A program made the position numbers and the translations under genes. The notes under the pieces were generated by a model. It made no database searches. It saw only the letters and a list, made by a program, of their open reading frames with translations, and was not told the origin of the DNA. DNA of 64,000 nt from Cercis canadensis (Eukaryota > Streptophyta > Magnoliopsida > Fabales > Fabaceae): assembly GCA_003255065.1 (NCBI GenBank), contig QAOA01002082.1, positions 678,861 through 742,860 on the forward strand, given 5' to 3'. Every line of letters starts with the position of its first letter. Within the stretch, counting starts at the first letter, position 1. Positions 54,692 to 64,000 of this stretch are shown here, in pieces.

Positions 54692-55325
54692 TTAGCCAAT
54701 GCCAGGAGTTTTGATGACTTTCTGAGATTCATCGACATACAACCGAACTCGTTGAGGCCTGTAATCAGCAGTGACAAAAGAATCTGGTGGAACCACTCGT
54801 ATCTCAACCCCAGCCACCTCTTCCTTTATCTTCCTCTCTGCTTCCTCCGCCGTCACACCTACCAGCTCCGGCCAACTTGTCTTTTTAGGCCGATTTCCTC
54901 TCAGCACCTCATTGTAAGACCCTGCTATATAATAGATATATTTTTCTGATACTACTCAATTAATTTAAGAGAACAGTTATATCCACCACAATATTCTTCA
55001 TTATATTCATCACCACACAAATAAAAAACTGATTCCACTCAGATGGCTAGATCTGCCATTTTGAGGAATAATGGTGTAGAAGTATCATTTGACTTTGCCA
55101 TATAATTTTATTTTTCTGCATACATCATAAAGCTATTATTACAACTTGAATTTACAACCTATACTCGAATTTCTACTCATCAAACCACTTAAATTAAGCT
55201 CAGTTTACGACTTTGGCAGATGATACATGATGCAGAATAATTAAGAAGGAAAATAAGTACTTACTTGGTAAGGGTTCACTAGGTTCCTCCTGAGGGGGTT
55301 TGGCTCCTTTGATCTCCTCAGCCAT
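54692..55325 (-). CDS. Potato inhibitor I family serine protease inhibitor, intact
   Basis: Exon 1 is 55325-55265 and exon 2 is 54921-54692, with a GTAAGT donor and a GCAG acceptor, giving 96 residues. It starts [18 protein letters not shown] with no signal peptide, then SYNEVLRGN, the signature [27 protein letters not shown] and the binding-loop region [18 protein letters not shown], ending KVIKTPGIG. Both scaffold arginines (RVR) are present, unlike the 40-kb gene. By alignment P1 is Ala and P1' Asp, which would favour elastase- or subtilisin-like targets; this is inference. The family is usually wound- or pathogen-induced. It forms a same-strand pair with the pseudogene at 53128-54252. Confidence 0.9.
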
Positions 55326-57904
55326 AATCAAGCACTTGTAAAGGATTCTTTGAATTATCTAAGGGGATGAGACTTACCTTTAAGTAGGGACTGTGCAATA
55401 TTTGGCTGGGTGTGGAATCTGTTGTCTTTTGTTTGATAAGCCAACCCATGCTGATTTTTCCAATGCCAGATCGATACCTTGGATAGGAAGGAAGCGCGGT
55501 GCAGAATAAACTAATAATTAGCACATTCATCATTTCACGTAACCTAACTTGGACTATATGATGGATACATAAAAATAATGAAAGATGCTGGCATATTTAG
55601 AAGGGAATCGTAGTTTCTAGGAAACAAACACAAGGTCTACCCTTCCTCTACCAAAAAAATAAAATAAAAAAAATAAAAGGTCTACCCTTGGGCTTGAGTT
55701 TTTCTCTACAAAAAAAACAAAAAGAAGAGAGAAATACAAGGCCATGGTACTAAGTTCATAAATATCCATTGGGCTTTCTTCCTGTCTCCAGTGTGCTAAG
55801 CATTTCCATTGCCATGGTTCTAAGCATTTCCATCTCCAAACCAACGTCATAAATATAAAGTTTTTAATTTAGCATTTATATATTTTAGCTTTTAAGTTTA
55901 ATTTATATAAAATATATACTTATAAAACTTATAAAGTAAAATAATAAAACCATAAAAGTGATTCAATCAAAAAATAATAATAACAATGATTAAAAAAATA
56001 ATGAAGTTATAAATGAAGGAAAATATGATACTAAGAGAGAGAATGATGTGCAATTATTTAAATAATTAATAATTTATCTTATTTATTTAATTGTATTTAT
56101 AAACTCATACTTATTATTAATTTATTCAATAATCTATCAAACAAACTATAGTCAAGTGATATTAGATTATTTTTAAGGCTTATAAAATCTGTGTTTGAAT
56201 ATAAAATCATAACTAAAATATAAAAAAAAAATTAATAAACCAACAAAAATTGGCTCAATTAGTTGGATCGAGCTGATACAAATATATATATACACAATAT
56301 AAATGGTTTATGGGTTTCTCAAAAAGATTGAAATCTGATATCCAAATCTCCATCTCTATATCCTCCGCTGTATAATCTAGCTAGCTATATCTATCTAATG
56401 ACACAAAAAAAAAAATGGATCGAGTTGCATTTATTATATTGTGAGTCAATTGCTTCTCATTTCTGTATGGTGTGTTCTAGACAGTAAAAGAATCATTCTT
56501 GGCCTGTTCAATGTTTTAAATATCGGATCAATTCATGATTTAGTAGTTCAACCAGATTTGAATCGAGGTTATATAAATGTAAAACATTGTTGAATAAAAC
56601 AATGGTTAAATAATTTAACTGGTATATCAAAAAACCATTATTTGGTGAACCAAGTGATTTAATAGATATTATTTTTATGTCAAAATAAAGATGAAAACTG
56701 TATTCAAGGAGTAATCCATCATTTATTTGGTGTTGGTGTTATATTTATAATATTACTCAGAAGATATGCATAACAATGTTGGGGTCCCAACTGGTACCAC
56801 CCTACGATACTAAAATGCTAGCTTTCCATGAATTTTCATTATATTAACTTATGAAACGACTTTAAACATTGAATGATATATAATTATATAGAAGGACCAA
56901 AACACGTGCTTCCTATATACAGATAAAGCAAGAGAAGCTACAAAAAAGTGCAGAGAATCGCCTGCACCTTGTACACACTCCATTCTGAAAATATAGACCG
57001 AAGCTATCGCTATTAAATATGAGGTGTTGTTATTACTACTAACATCGATAGCTCTGCTGCTCATCTTTCAGTGAGTAATGAGATATATATAAACTTTTCT
57101 CCATATAAAACATTTCACAAATATTGCACTCAGATATTCTGCCACCTAATCAAGTTGTCAACTGTTTTGGACACTACTTGTGTGCATTGATCATCAGTAT
57201 TATTCATTACTCCTCTTTCAATTGCATATATTTCAACAGAATTAGACCAACCCAAATCCCAATTTCATGAGTTCAGTCTGCTACACTGCGATGTTTATGC
57301 CCCTCCTTTTATCGTTATGCGTTGATATGTTCTTTATTAGTCAGCAAAGGAGACAGGTTTTATGTACTAGTCGTTTCATATGGTTTTGGGTTTGAAGCTC
57401 TGTCATGAATCAACTTATTCTAAAAATTTAGGTGAAAGCCTAATAATGTTTTATATTTAGCACGTTTTTGCATTAAAAAAAAAAATTTGGACTTGCAGAG
57501 TAAACAAAGTACATGTCAACTTATATATTATTCTATAATTTAATTAATTATGGGAAATGGGACAATAAAGATAATAAAAACTTTAATACTATATCAAAAA
57601 CTGATTTAACTCAAAAATTTAAACTATTAGGTGAAGACTCAAGAATAATTTTGTATCTAACAAGCAAAAATGGAATCAAACGTCTTTATCTAATGTGGTC
57701 CATTACTATGGTTGATTCTGATCCCCCAATTAACCCATCCCTTCCCTTTCTCGCACAGGTCCGCCAAGATTAGTCATGTATAAACACATATTTCTCTCTC
57801 ACTCTCTTTGTGGCTCATGGCACCATGTAAAATGAGTTATGTTTAGATACTGACTAAATTTTGAGGTTGGAATTCAGGGACGAGACAGGAAATTGAATCC
57901 AGAT
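55326..57904. other. Intergenic spacer with repeat fragments
   Basis: No intact gene. About 56150-56240 is a member of the dispersed A-tailed repeat. About 56509-56690 begins caatgttttaaatatcgg and looks like a truncated relative of the hAT elements. Remaining open frames lack domains. Confidence 0.4.
56509..56690. mobile_element. Truncated hAT-related fragment
   Basis: It begins caatgttttaaatatcggat, matching the left end of the elements at 6441 and 59142, followed by gttcaaccagatttgaatcg. An inverted gtaaaacattg occurs at about 56580. CCGGTT blocks are decayed and no target-site duplication was found. Confidence 0.5.
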
Positions 57905-59141
57905 ATGGAGTGGTATGGGAGCACAACAGCATCGTTTGTTCCTCGAGCAGAGTCTTCCTTTAACTTCATCTACAGCTATAACTACATCCCACAGCCTGGT
58001 AAAAGAATAAGAAGACCACTAGGTTTTATCAATATTGAATGCTCAATTGTCAAGCTGCATTTCTTTTAGATGCCCCTTGTAGTTAGTTAAATGCGTTAGG
58101 AAGCAACTTCATGCAAGAATGGCCCTCCAAATCAACCAACCTATTATTTGTTTATCACTTTACAATTTTTAGAGCAATCTATTTACACACTAGTTGTTTT
58201 TACACTGTTTCACACTCTATACACTTAATAGCATTTGAATTTAACTAGACTCACTTTCACTTAACCCTATTATGTGTATGGTTCCCATTTTATATACACA
58301 TCTCCTGTAGTGTGTAAGCATAATTTCTCTTTGTTTTTCTTGAAACATGTAGCATTGGTAGAGACACCACAAGGATTGCTTCAGGAAATGGACAAAATAA
58401 ACTACAGAAACCAGGTGAAGAAGAAGAACAGACTAACAAGCGACCAGCTTGACTCATTGGAGAGAAGTTTCCAAGAGGAAACAAATTTGGATAAGGATCG
58501 GAAGATGAAGCTTTCCAGGGAGCTAGGGCTCCACCCTCACCAAATTGCTGTTTGATTCCAAAATAAGCGTGCAAGGTGGAAAACTAAGGAGCTTGAGCTC
58601 TCGTACGGTGTACGGAGAGAAATTTGATGTCATCTCCAAGGAAAAGCAAAAGCTTCAAGAAGAGGTAGGTTACAATATTAGATCAAAAATCTATCTCTCG
58701 CACACTTTGTTTCCGTAAGATTAAGCAAATATGTGTTTTACATTTTAAATTGATAGACCGCAGATTCATCTATTCATAAGGGTCTTCTTGTATGTCCGTT
58801 TTCTGGTACTTCAGCAACAAATTACAACAATGAAAAGATGTTATTACAAATTAATGCCAATGTTTTTATCATAACCCTACCAGGCTACAACGTACTTTGT
58901 TAATTTACTAGTCTTTGTAAATTGGTTGATTATATATATATCTCCTATCCTATGCAGGTACTAAAGTTGAAGGCTATATGATAAGAGAGCTTGCTCCTAG
59001 GACACAGTCATGTGCAGGTTATACAGAAATCTCAAGGAAAGAAACAGTAGAAAGCACGTTAGAGGCCACACCTAGCCATAAAAACCAGCCTGCAGAGGAC
59101 AACTATTCTTTCAGTATAGGGGATTATAACACGCTTTTATT
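57905..59141 (+). pseudogene. HD-Zip class I homeobox pseudogene, LMI1/ATHB51-like
   Basis: Exon 1 is 57905-57998 (MEWYGSTTASFVPRAESSFN), exon 2 58353-58665 and exon 3 from 58958, all with GT-AG borders. Exon 2 opens ALVETPQG and then MDKINY, with homeodomain KKKNRLTSDQLDSLERSFQE and DRKMKLSRELGLHPHQIAV; both blocks are typical of the LMI1/ATHB51 subgroup, which shapes leaf and bract margins in Arabidopsis. Three lesions are visible. TGA at 58553-58555 replaces the invariant Trp of WFQN in recognition helix 3. A one-base frame disruption lies near 58611-58622, between the homeodomain and the leucine zipper. A two-base at excess at about 58975-58980 shifts exon 3. A hAT-related repeat begins at 59142, right where the C-terminal reading (YSFSIGDYN) breaks off. 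No DNA-binding protein could be made from this copy. Confidence 0.85.
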
Positions 59142-59738
59142 CAATGTTTTAAAAATCAGATCAGTAAGCGAACCGTTTTAGAGGATGAGCACCGGTTTAA
59201 CCGGTTGGACTAAACAGTCGGACCGGTGACGTCATAAATATAATTTTTATATAAATATAGTATTTAATGTGCCTATTGTATATTTTAAGTTATAATAAAT
59301 ATATTTTTATGCAAATTTATTAATAAAATTAAAGTTAGCCTATTAGCAAATGTCTTTTCTCTTTCTTGGAAGGAAGGTTCTAATCCTCTTATGACTAATA
59401 TTTATCCATTATACAATCTAAATGTGAACAAGTAAATTATAATGCAAATTTATTCACAAAAGAAACATTGATTTGATGGTTCAAGCCTCTTATCTTCTTC
59501 CTTTAAGAAGGGGGTTCAAATATCTTGGTGGAATATTTTTTAGATTTTCTTCAAAATTATGCAATTTTGAAATAAAAATAAAAATCAGTGAACCGTCCGA
59601 TTATGTAAAACCGGACTGGTTCATCTGTTTACTTCGATTTTAACCGGTTTAACCACTCTAGCAGTTTAACTCCCCTAACCAAACCAGAATCCAAACCGGG
59701 CACCGGGTTGAACCGGTCGAACCGCCCATTCAGTTTGT
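59142..59738. mobile_element. hAT-related CCGGTT-rich repeat next to the HD-Zip pseudogene
   Basis: It begins caatgttttaaaaatcagat, like the left end of the hAT element at 6441. Both subterminal regions are dense in CCGGTT/GGTTTAACCGG blocks (59190-59230 and 59585-59725), with an AT-rich centre. The right end (cattcagtttgtg) is eroded, and the flanks cttttatt and tcttatta do not give a convincing 8-bp duplication. Assignment is by homology to the intact element in this window. Confidence 0.7.
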
Positions 59739-62700
59739 GTCTTATTATCCTTAATCTGCAACTTGGTTACATGATTTAAGAACCTACTACTTGGTCAACT
59801 GACATTAGAATTAATCAACTCTGCTCCCGTGGTGCAATATGATATTGATGACTCATGGATGTTCAGGTAATTTTGTGAGTTTCGGTTAACTTTTTTAAAA
59901 ATTGATTTTGAAGAGAATTAATTTTGACATACTAAATTATGGAAAATTTTATTTTTAGAAGAAGTAAAGTGGAGTTACTTTTCTTAGGATTGATTATCAT
60001 GATTCCCCATGCAAAAATTCCATTCACTAAAAAATTTACAGAATTGATTCTAGAACACCTGAAATTGGTTCTGATTGGTTTTCAAACATATTTTTAGTTA
60101 ATTTACTTCTATTAATTTACATAATAAGCCTTTAATTTTTTTTTTTACAATTGTTGTTCGTGATATTCATATTGTTTTATCATAATATTAACGAGAATTC
60201 TATGATACTACATGAGTATGTCATACTACACTAACGTGACAATCATACATAATTTTTATATTTTATTAGATATAAAATATAATTTATTTAATTTTTTAAA
60301 CAAACTTAAAAACAGTTAACTTGTACACATGTCATTCATTTATTAGTTATTTCTATGTAGTATGACATACTACATAAATACTAAAAGTATCTAAGAAATC
60401 TCCTAATATTAATTATTAAATATTAAATTTCTGCTGTAGCTCAATATGTAACTTAAATTGATTTTGCTCAGTCAAGATTTGAACCTTTGAATACATCATT
60501 TATCATATTTTATTTTATTTTAATTATAGTTCGGAGAATCTGCTCGGAGACAAGAAGTGAGAAAAGAAAAATCAAACAGATATCTATTACAAAAGAAAAT
60601 TAGAGGATCCAAATCCAAATTTTAAATCTATTGATATCAATATATCATTTTCATTCATCTTTCCGCGGCATAATTCCTTAATATTCAATCACTTGTCAAA
60701 TTGACGTGATGGGGACTTAGAGTTTAGCTATTAGTTTATATCTTCAATATTCAATCATTTATGTTACGTAAGTTCCACTCAAAAAATTATATGTTAAATA
60801 AATTTTACTTTAAAGACTGAAAGTAATGGATTTTCTAGATAGCAGCCCTCATAAAATAATTCTAATTTGACTCAAGTCAAATATAAGCACAATTCAAAAA
60901 TATATATACTTAATATCATTTAAATACATGTTTTACGATCCCTAGTAATGAAAGCATTAGAGGAATTTTCTATATGAATGCATCGCAAAATTTTATGTGG
61001 GTTTTATCTCTTTGCCATTATGTGGAAATTAAATTATTGTAATTTGGTCTCAAAAAAATTGCCAATTTCTACTTGTAACTACGTGATCTACTACTAAGTT
61101 AACGTTACCATTGTGTTTGAATATAAAACAGGAGTTAAATATATTTTTTATAATTGAATTATTTTCAAATGTCATTAGTGTCTTGATTTATTTTTTGTGT
61201 CACTTTAGTTCTCAAATAATCATCATGACTGCTAAATTAATCCTTTAAGTGATTATTTTTAATTCTCCAAGAGATTAATTTGGTGAGTAATATGATTATT
61301 TGAGGATTAAAGTGATATTAAAAATAAATCAATGACTAAAGTAATATTTGAAAAATAATTCAAGGACGAAAAATATATTTTACTAATAAATAATTTGTAT
61401 AAAATTACTTCCAAATCCATAAGATCAACCTATTTTTTTTCATTAACAGAAAATTACATATTAATACACCTATTAAAGAATTAAAATCTTATTTTCAGCC
61501 ATTAAAATTTTTCAAAGGCATAAATTATTTACTAAGTGTCATATAGTGATGAGGGGTTTAATGAGTTGTTTATAAGAGACTACAAATTTAAGCTTCCATG
61601 TCATCATGTAATAAAAAAAAATTCCAAAGACACCAAAAATATGATCGTGAAACGCAAAGAAAATTCACAAAAGTAAAAATAAACCATGTACTAAAAATTG
61701 TTACATTCAAAAGAGGAATCAAAATTATGTAAGAAAGCAAGTCCTAAGATATAAAGAGAAGGGGAGGGAGAATCAACTTTATGAGTCTCAAACAAGCAGG
61801 CTTTATTAGCAACAACAGAATGGTGAAGAAACCAGAATAGGTTGTACAAATTTCTTTTGAAAAGCAAAAACAATATATGAAGCAATGAGTAGCAACGAAG
61901 AAGCAAGCTTTATTTGATTCCTCTTATGTCTTTATTATTTTTCTTTTCCCTTTTCTCTTTTTCTTTATTTTTCTGGAAGATGTTGAATAAAAACACTATT
62001 GAATCTCAAAGAGGGTGGAGTCCACCATTCCCCACTATATGTCATGTGGACCATTTGACTGTAGTTACACGTTTTGACATTTAGAAACCCTCCATAACAA
62101 GGAAACCTCAATTTCTATCCCCTTCTGCGTAGAGCTACTGACACTGAAATCCTGGTAAATAAAGGTATGAAAACAAAAAGCAAGGAATTTGATCATTTAA
62201 AATGAAAATGACATGAAGCAGCAAATATTGACTGGCTTCTTGCATAAAAACAAAGGAAAGAAAATTGATTTAATTATTACCTAACTTGAAAATGATATAA
62301 AAGGTGGCAAACATTGACTGTTACTATTGCCGTTGTTCTTCAAATTGCTTAAATGCCTATGTATATTAGAATTAGAATTCATTTGTAAATGTTTTACAAA
62401 AAGTTGTGATTGTTTATAAATTTGTGTAAAGTATGTACCTTATTTTATAAAGTTGTTGAATAAAAGTATAAATCTTTGTATGTTTCTCAAAAAATAAGTT
62501 GCAAAATAAGTTAAACAATTTTGTAGAATTTCAATTCAGTTAAAGTTTTATTTAAAAAAAAAAAATTATCTATTCAATTCAGATTCTTATATGTAGATAA
62601 AAGCAATTTGAGTTAAGTTTAAGTATTTGGCTGTCACAATCACAACCCTGAATGGTCACTTGAGAGGCTATGCTGTAAGTGTGAGGAATTTTGTGTTCTT

Positions 62701-62792
62701 TACAGTGAAAGTGCCAGGATGCTTCCGCGCAAGTCCTAAATAAAAGTGTGAACAGTTCACATTTAAAGGCTTCAAAGAAGATCAAAGAAAGA
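59739..62792. other. Intergenic spacer upstream of the second lectin receptor kinase
   Basis: AT-rich with no supported gene. The open frame at 61691-61906 has no domain. A ttgac W-box-like core occurs near 62055 within the distal promoter. Nothing else was recognised. Confidence 0.4.
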
Positions 62793-64000
62793 ATGAAATT
62801 TGAGCAGAAGATGAAGAGCATAGCCATGTCTACCAAGCTTGCAATAATTGTCTCTTTGATGGTGACCTTGGCAAGTAGTGAAGATACCAATTTCATCTAT
62901 AATGGTTTCCAATCTGCAAATTTAATCCTTGATGGTATTGCTGAGTTCACCTCCAATGGCTTACTCAAGCTCACCAATGACACCAAGCAAAAAAAGGGTC
63001 ATGCTTTTTACCCAAACCCAATAGTTTTCAAGACCTCTTCCAACACCAATTTTTCTTCCTTCTCTACTTCCTTTGTTTTTGCCATTAGATCTGAGTATCC
63101 CACTTTGAGTGGCCATGGAATAGCTTTTGTAATTACTCCCACAAGAGGCCTTCCCTTTTCTCTGCCAAGCCAATACCTTGGCCTCTTCAATGAGACCAAC
63201 AATGGCAACGACACAAACCGGGTTTTCGCCGTGGAACTCGACACCATCCAGAGCAGTGAATTTGCAGATATCAATGATAACCATGTTGGAATTGACATCA
63301 ATGACTTGAAATCAGCAAAATCTGAGCCTGCAGGGTATCATTATAGTGGTGGGTTTCAGAATTTGAGTCTTATTAGTGGCCATCAAATGCAGGTTTGGGT
63401 GGAATATGATGGAATTAAGAAGCAAATCAATGTTACCTTAGCTCCAATCAACGTTGGTAAACCAGAAACTCCATTGTTGTCATTGACCAGAGATCTTTCT
63501 CCGACTCTAAACAGTACCATGTATGTTGGGTTCTCATCATCTACTGGGTCTGTTCTAACTTCCCATTATGTTCTGGGTTGGAGCTTTAGAGTGAATGGCA
63601 AGGCTCAAGAGCTTGTAATCTCTAAACTCCCACAGCTGCCAAGATTAGGAGCAGAAGAAGAACCTAAAATTTTCACAATTGGGTTGCCTCTGATTTCTAT
63701 CAGCTTATTTTTCTTGGTAATTTTAGCTGTGATTCATGTCATGAAAAGAAAGAAGAAATTTGCAGAGTTGGTTGAAGATTGGGAGCTAGACTATGGTCCT
63801 CACAGATTCAAATACAAAGATCTTTACTTTGCCACAAAAGGTTTCAGAGAAAAGGAATTACTGGGTACTGGTGGATTTGGCAGTGTCTACAAAGGGATAA
63901 TGCCAATTTCAAAGCTTGAAGTTGCAGTGAAGAGAGTCTCCCATGAATCCAGACAAGGGATGAGGGAATTTGTAGCAGAAATCGTCAGCATTGGACGTCT
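62793..64000 (+). CDS. L-type lectin receptor-like kinase, 5' part, runs off the window
   Basis: The frame is open from 62793 to the window end (402 codons so far). In-frame ATGs at 62793, 62811 and 62826 are all possible; the last opens straight into the signal peptide core (KLAIIVSLMVTLASS). The legume-lectin domain follows (FIYNGFQSANLILDGIAEF, HGIAFVITP, FAVELDTIQSSEFADINDNH, ending VLGWSFRVNG). A membrane span comes next (ISISLFFLVILAVIHVM), and the kinase begins with GTGGFGSVYKG and catalytic Lys in VAVKRVSHES before the cut. No intron is needed. It is clearly related to the kinase at 34409-36460 (shared [12 protein letters not shown] and YLGL motifs) and on the same strand. The remaining catalytic motifs lie outside the window, so kinase activity cannot be judged. 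Confidence 0.93.
   Translation, partial: MKFEQKMKSIAMSTKLAIIVSLMVTLASSEDTNFIYNGFQSANLILDGIAEFTSNGLLKLTNDTKQKKGHAFYPNPIVFKTSSNTNFSSFSTSFVFAIRSEYPTLSGHGIAFVITPTRGLPFSLPSQYLGLFNETNNGNDTNRVFAVELDTIQSSEFADINDNHVGIDINDLKSAKSEPAGYHYSGGFQNLSLISGHQMQVWVEYDGIKKQINVTLAPINVGKPETPLLSLTRDLSPTLNSTMYVGFSSSTGSVLTSHYVLGWSFRVNGKAQELVISKLPQLPRLGAEEEPKIFTIGLPLISISLFFLVILAVIHVMKRKKKFAELVEDWELDYGPHRFKYKDLYFATKGFREKELLGTGGFGSVYKGIMPISKLEVAVKRVSHESRQGMREFVAEIVSIGR

Overview
The window is nuclear DNA of a eudicot plant (a rosid would fit; I cannot name the species). Signs are AT-rich spacers, GT-AG introns, plant-only gene families and many small non-autonomous DNA transposons. I found no prokaryotic operon, CRISPR array, rRNA or convincing tRNA. 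I also found no clearly new multi-gene biological system. What is notable is a set of decayed genes, a well-resolved transposon layer with readable target-site duplications, and an assembly artefact that mimics tandem duplication.

Layout. 0-5 kb: a foldback MITE, then a three-exon DUF604/GT31 glycosyltransferase (+). 5-11.7 kb: spacer with a hAT element, a Mutator-like MITE and a SINE. 11.8-13.3 kb: a single-exon DUF3475/DUF668 protein (+). 15.9-22.1 kb: a foldback element and a P-class PPR gene (-), shown twice around a single N. 24.8-27.2 kb: six-exon Rubisco activase (+), with the long redox-regulated form and a short form if the last intron is retained. 29.1-34.0 kb: a long-TIR foldback element and a second copy of the 8.9 kb MITE. 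34.4-36.5 kb: an intronless L-type lectin receptor kinase (+). 39.7-40.5 kb: a potato inhibitor I gene (-), also doubled around an N. 42.6-43.5 kb: a PR-4/Barwin protein (-). 43.7-51.6 kb: a foldback MITE family, a proline-rich secreted protein with a frame-shifting 8-bp duplication (-), a Harbinger-like element and LINE debris. 53.1-55.3 kb: an inhibitor I pseudogene and an intact inhibitor I gene (both -). 57.9-59.1 kb: an LMI1/ATHB51-like HD-Zip I pseudogene (+) followed directly by a hAT-related repeat. 62.8-64 kb: the 5' part of a second lectin receptor kinase (+), cut by the window edge.

Function. PR-4, the inhibitor I genes and the two lectin receptor kinases are families tied to defence or surface sensing. 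Rubisco activase serves photosynthesis. The PPR protein probably serves organelle RNA. Nothing suggests that they work as one unit.

Caution. Ten single N bases occur (4536, 5664, 9176, 19325, 28358, 32766, 40109, 42834, 51219, 53948). Seven sit exactly between two near-identical direct copies of 43 bp to 2.3 kb. These are most simply overlapping contig ends that were never merged, so the second PPR and second 40-kb inhibitor copies are probably not real extra genes.
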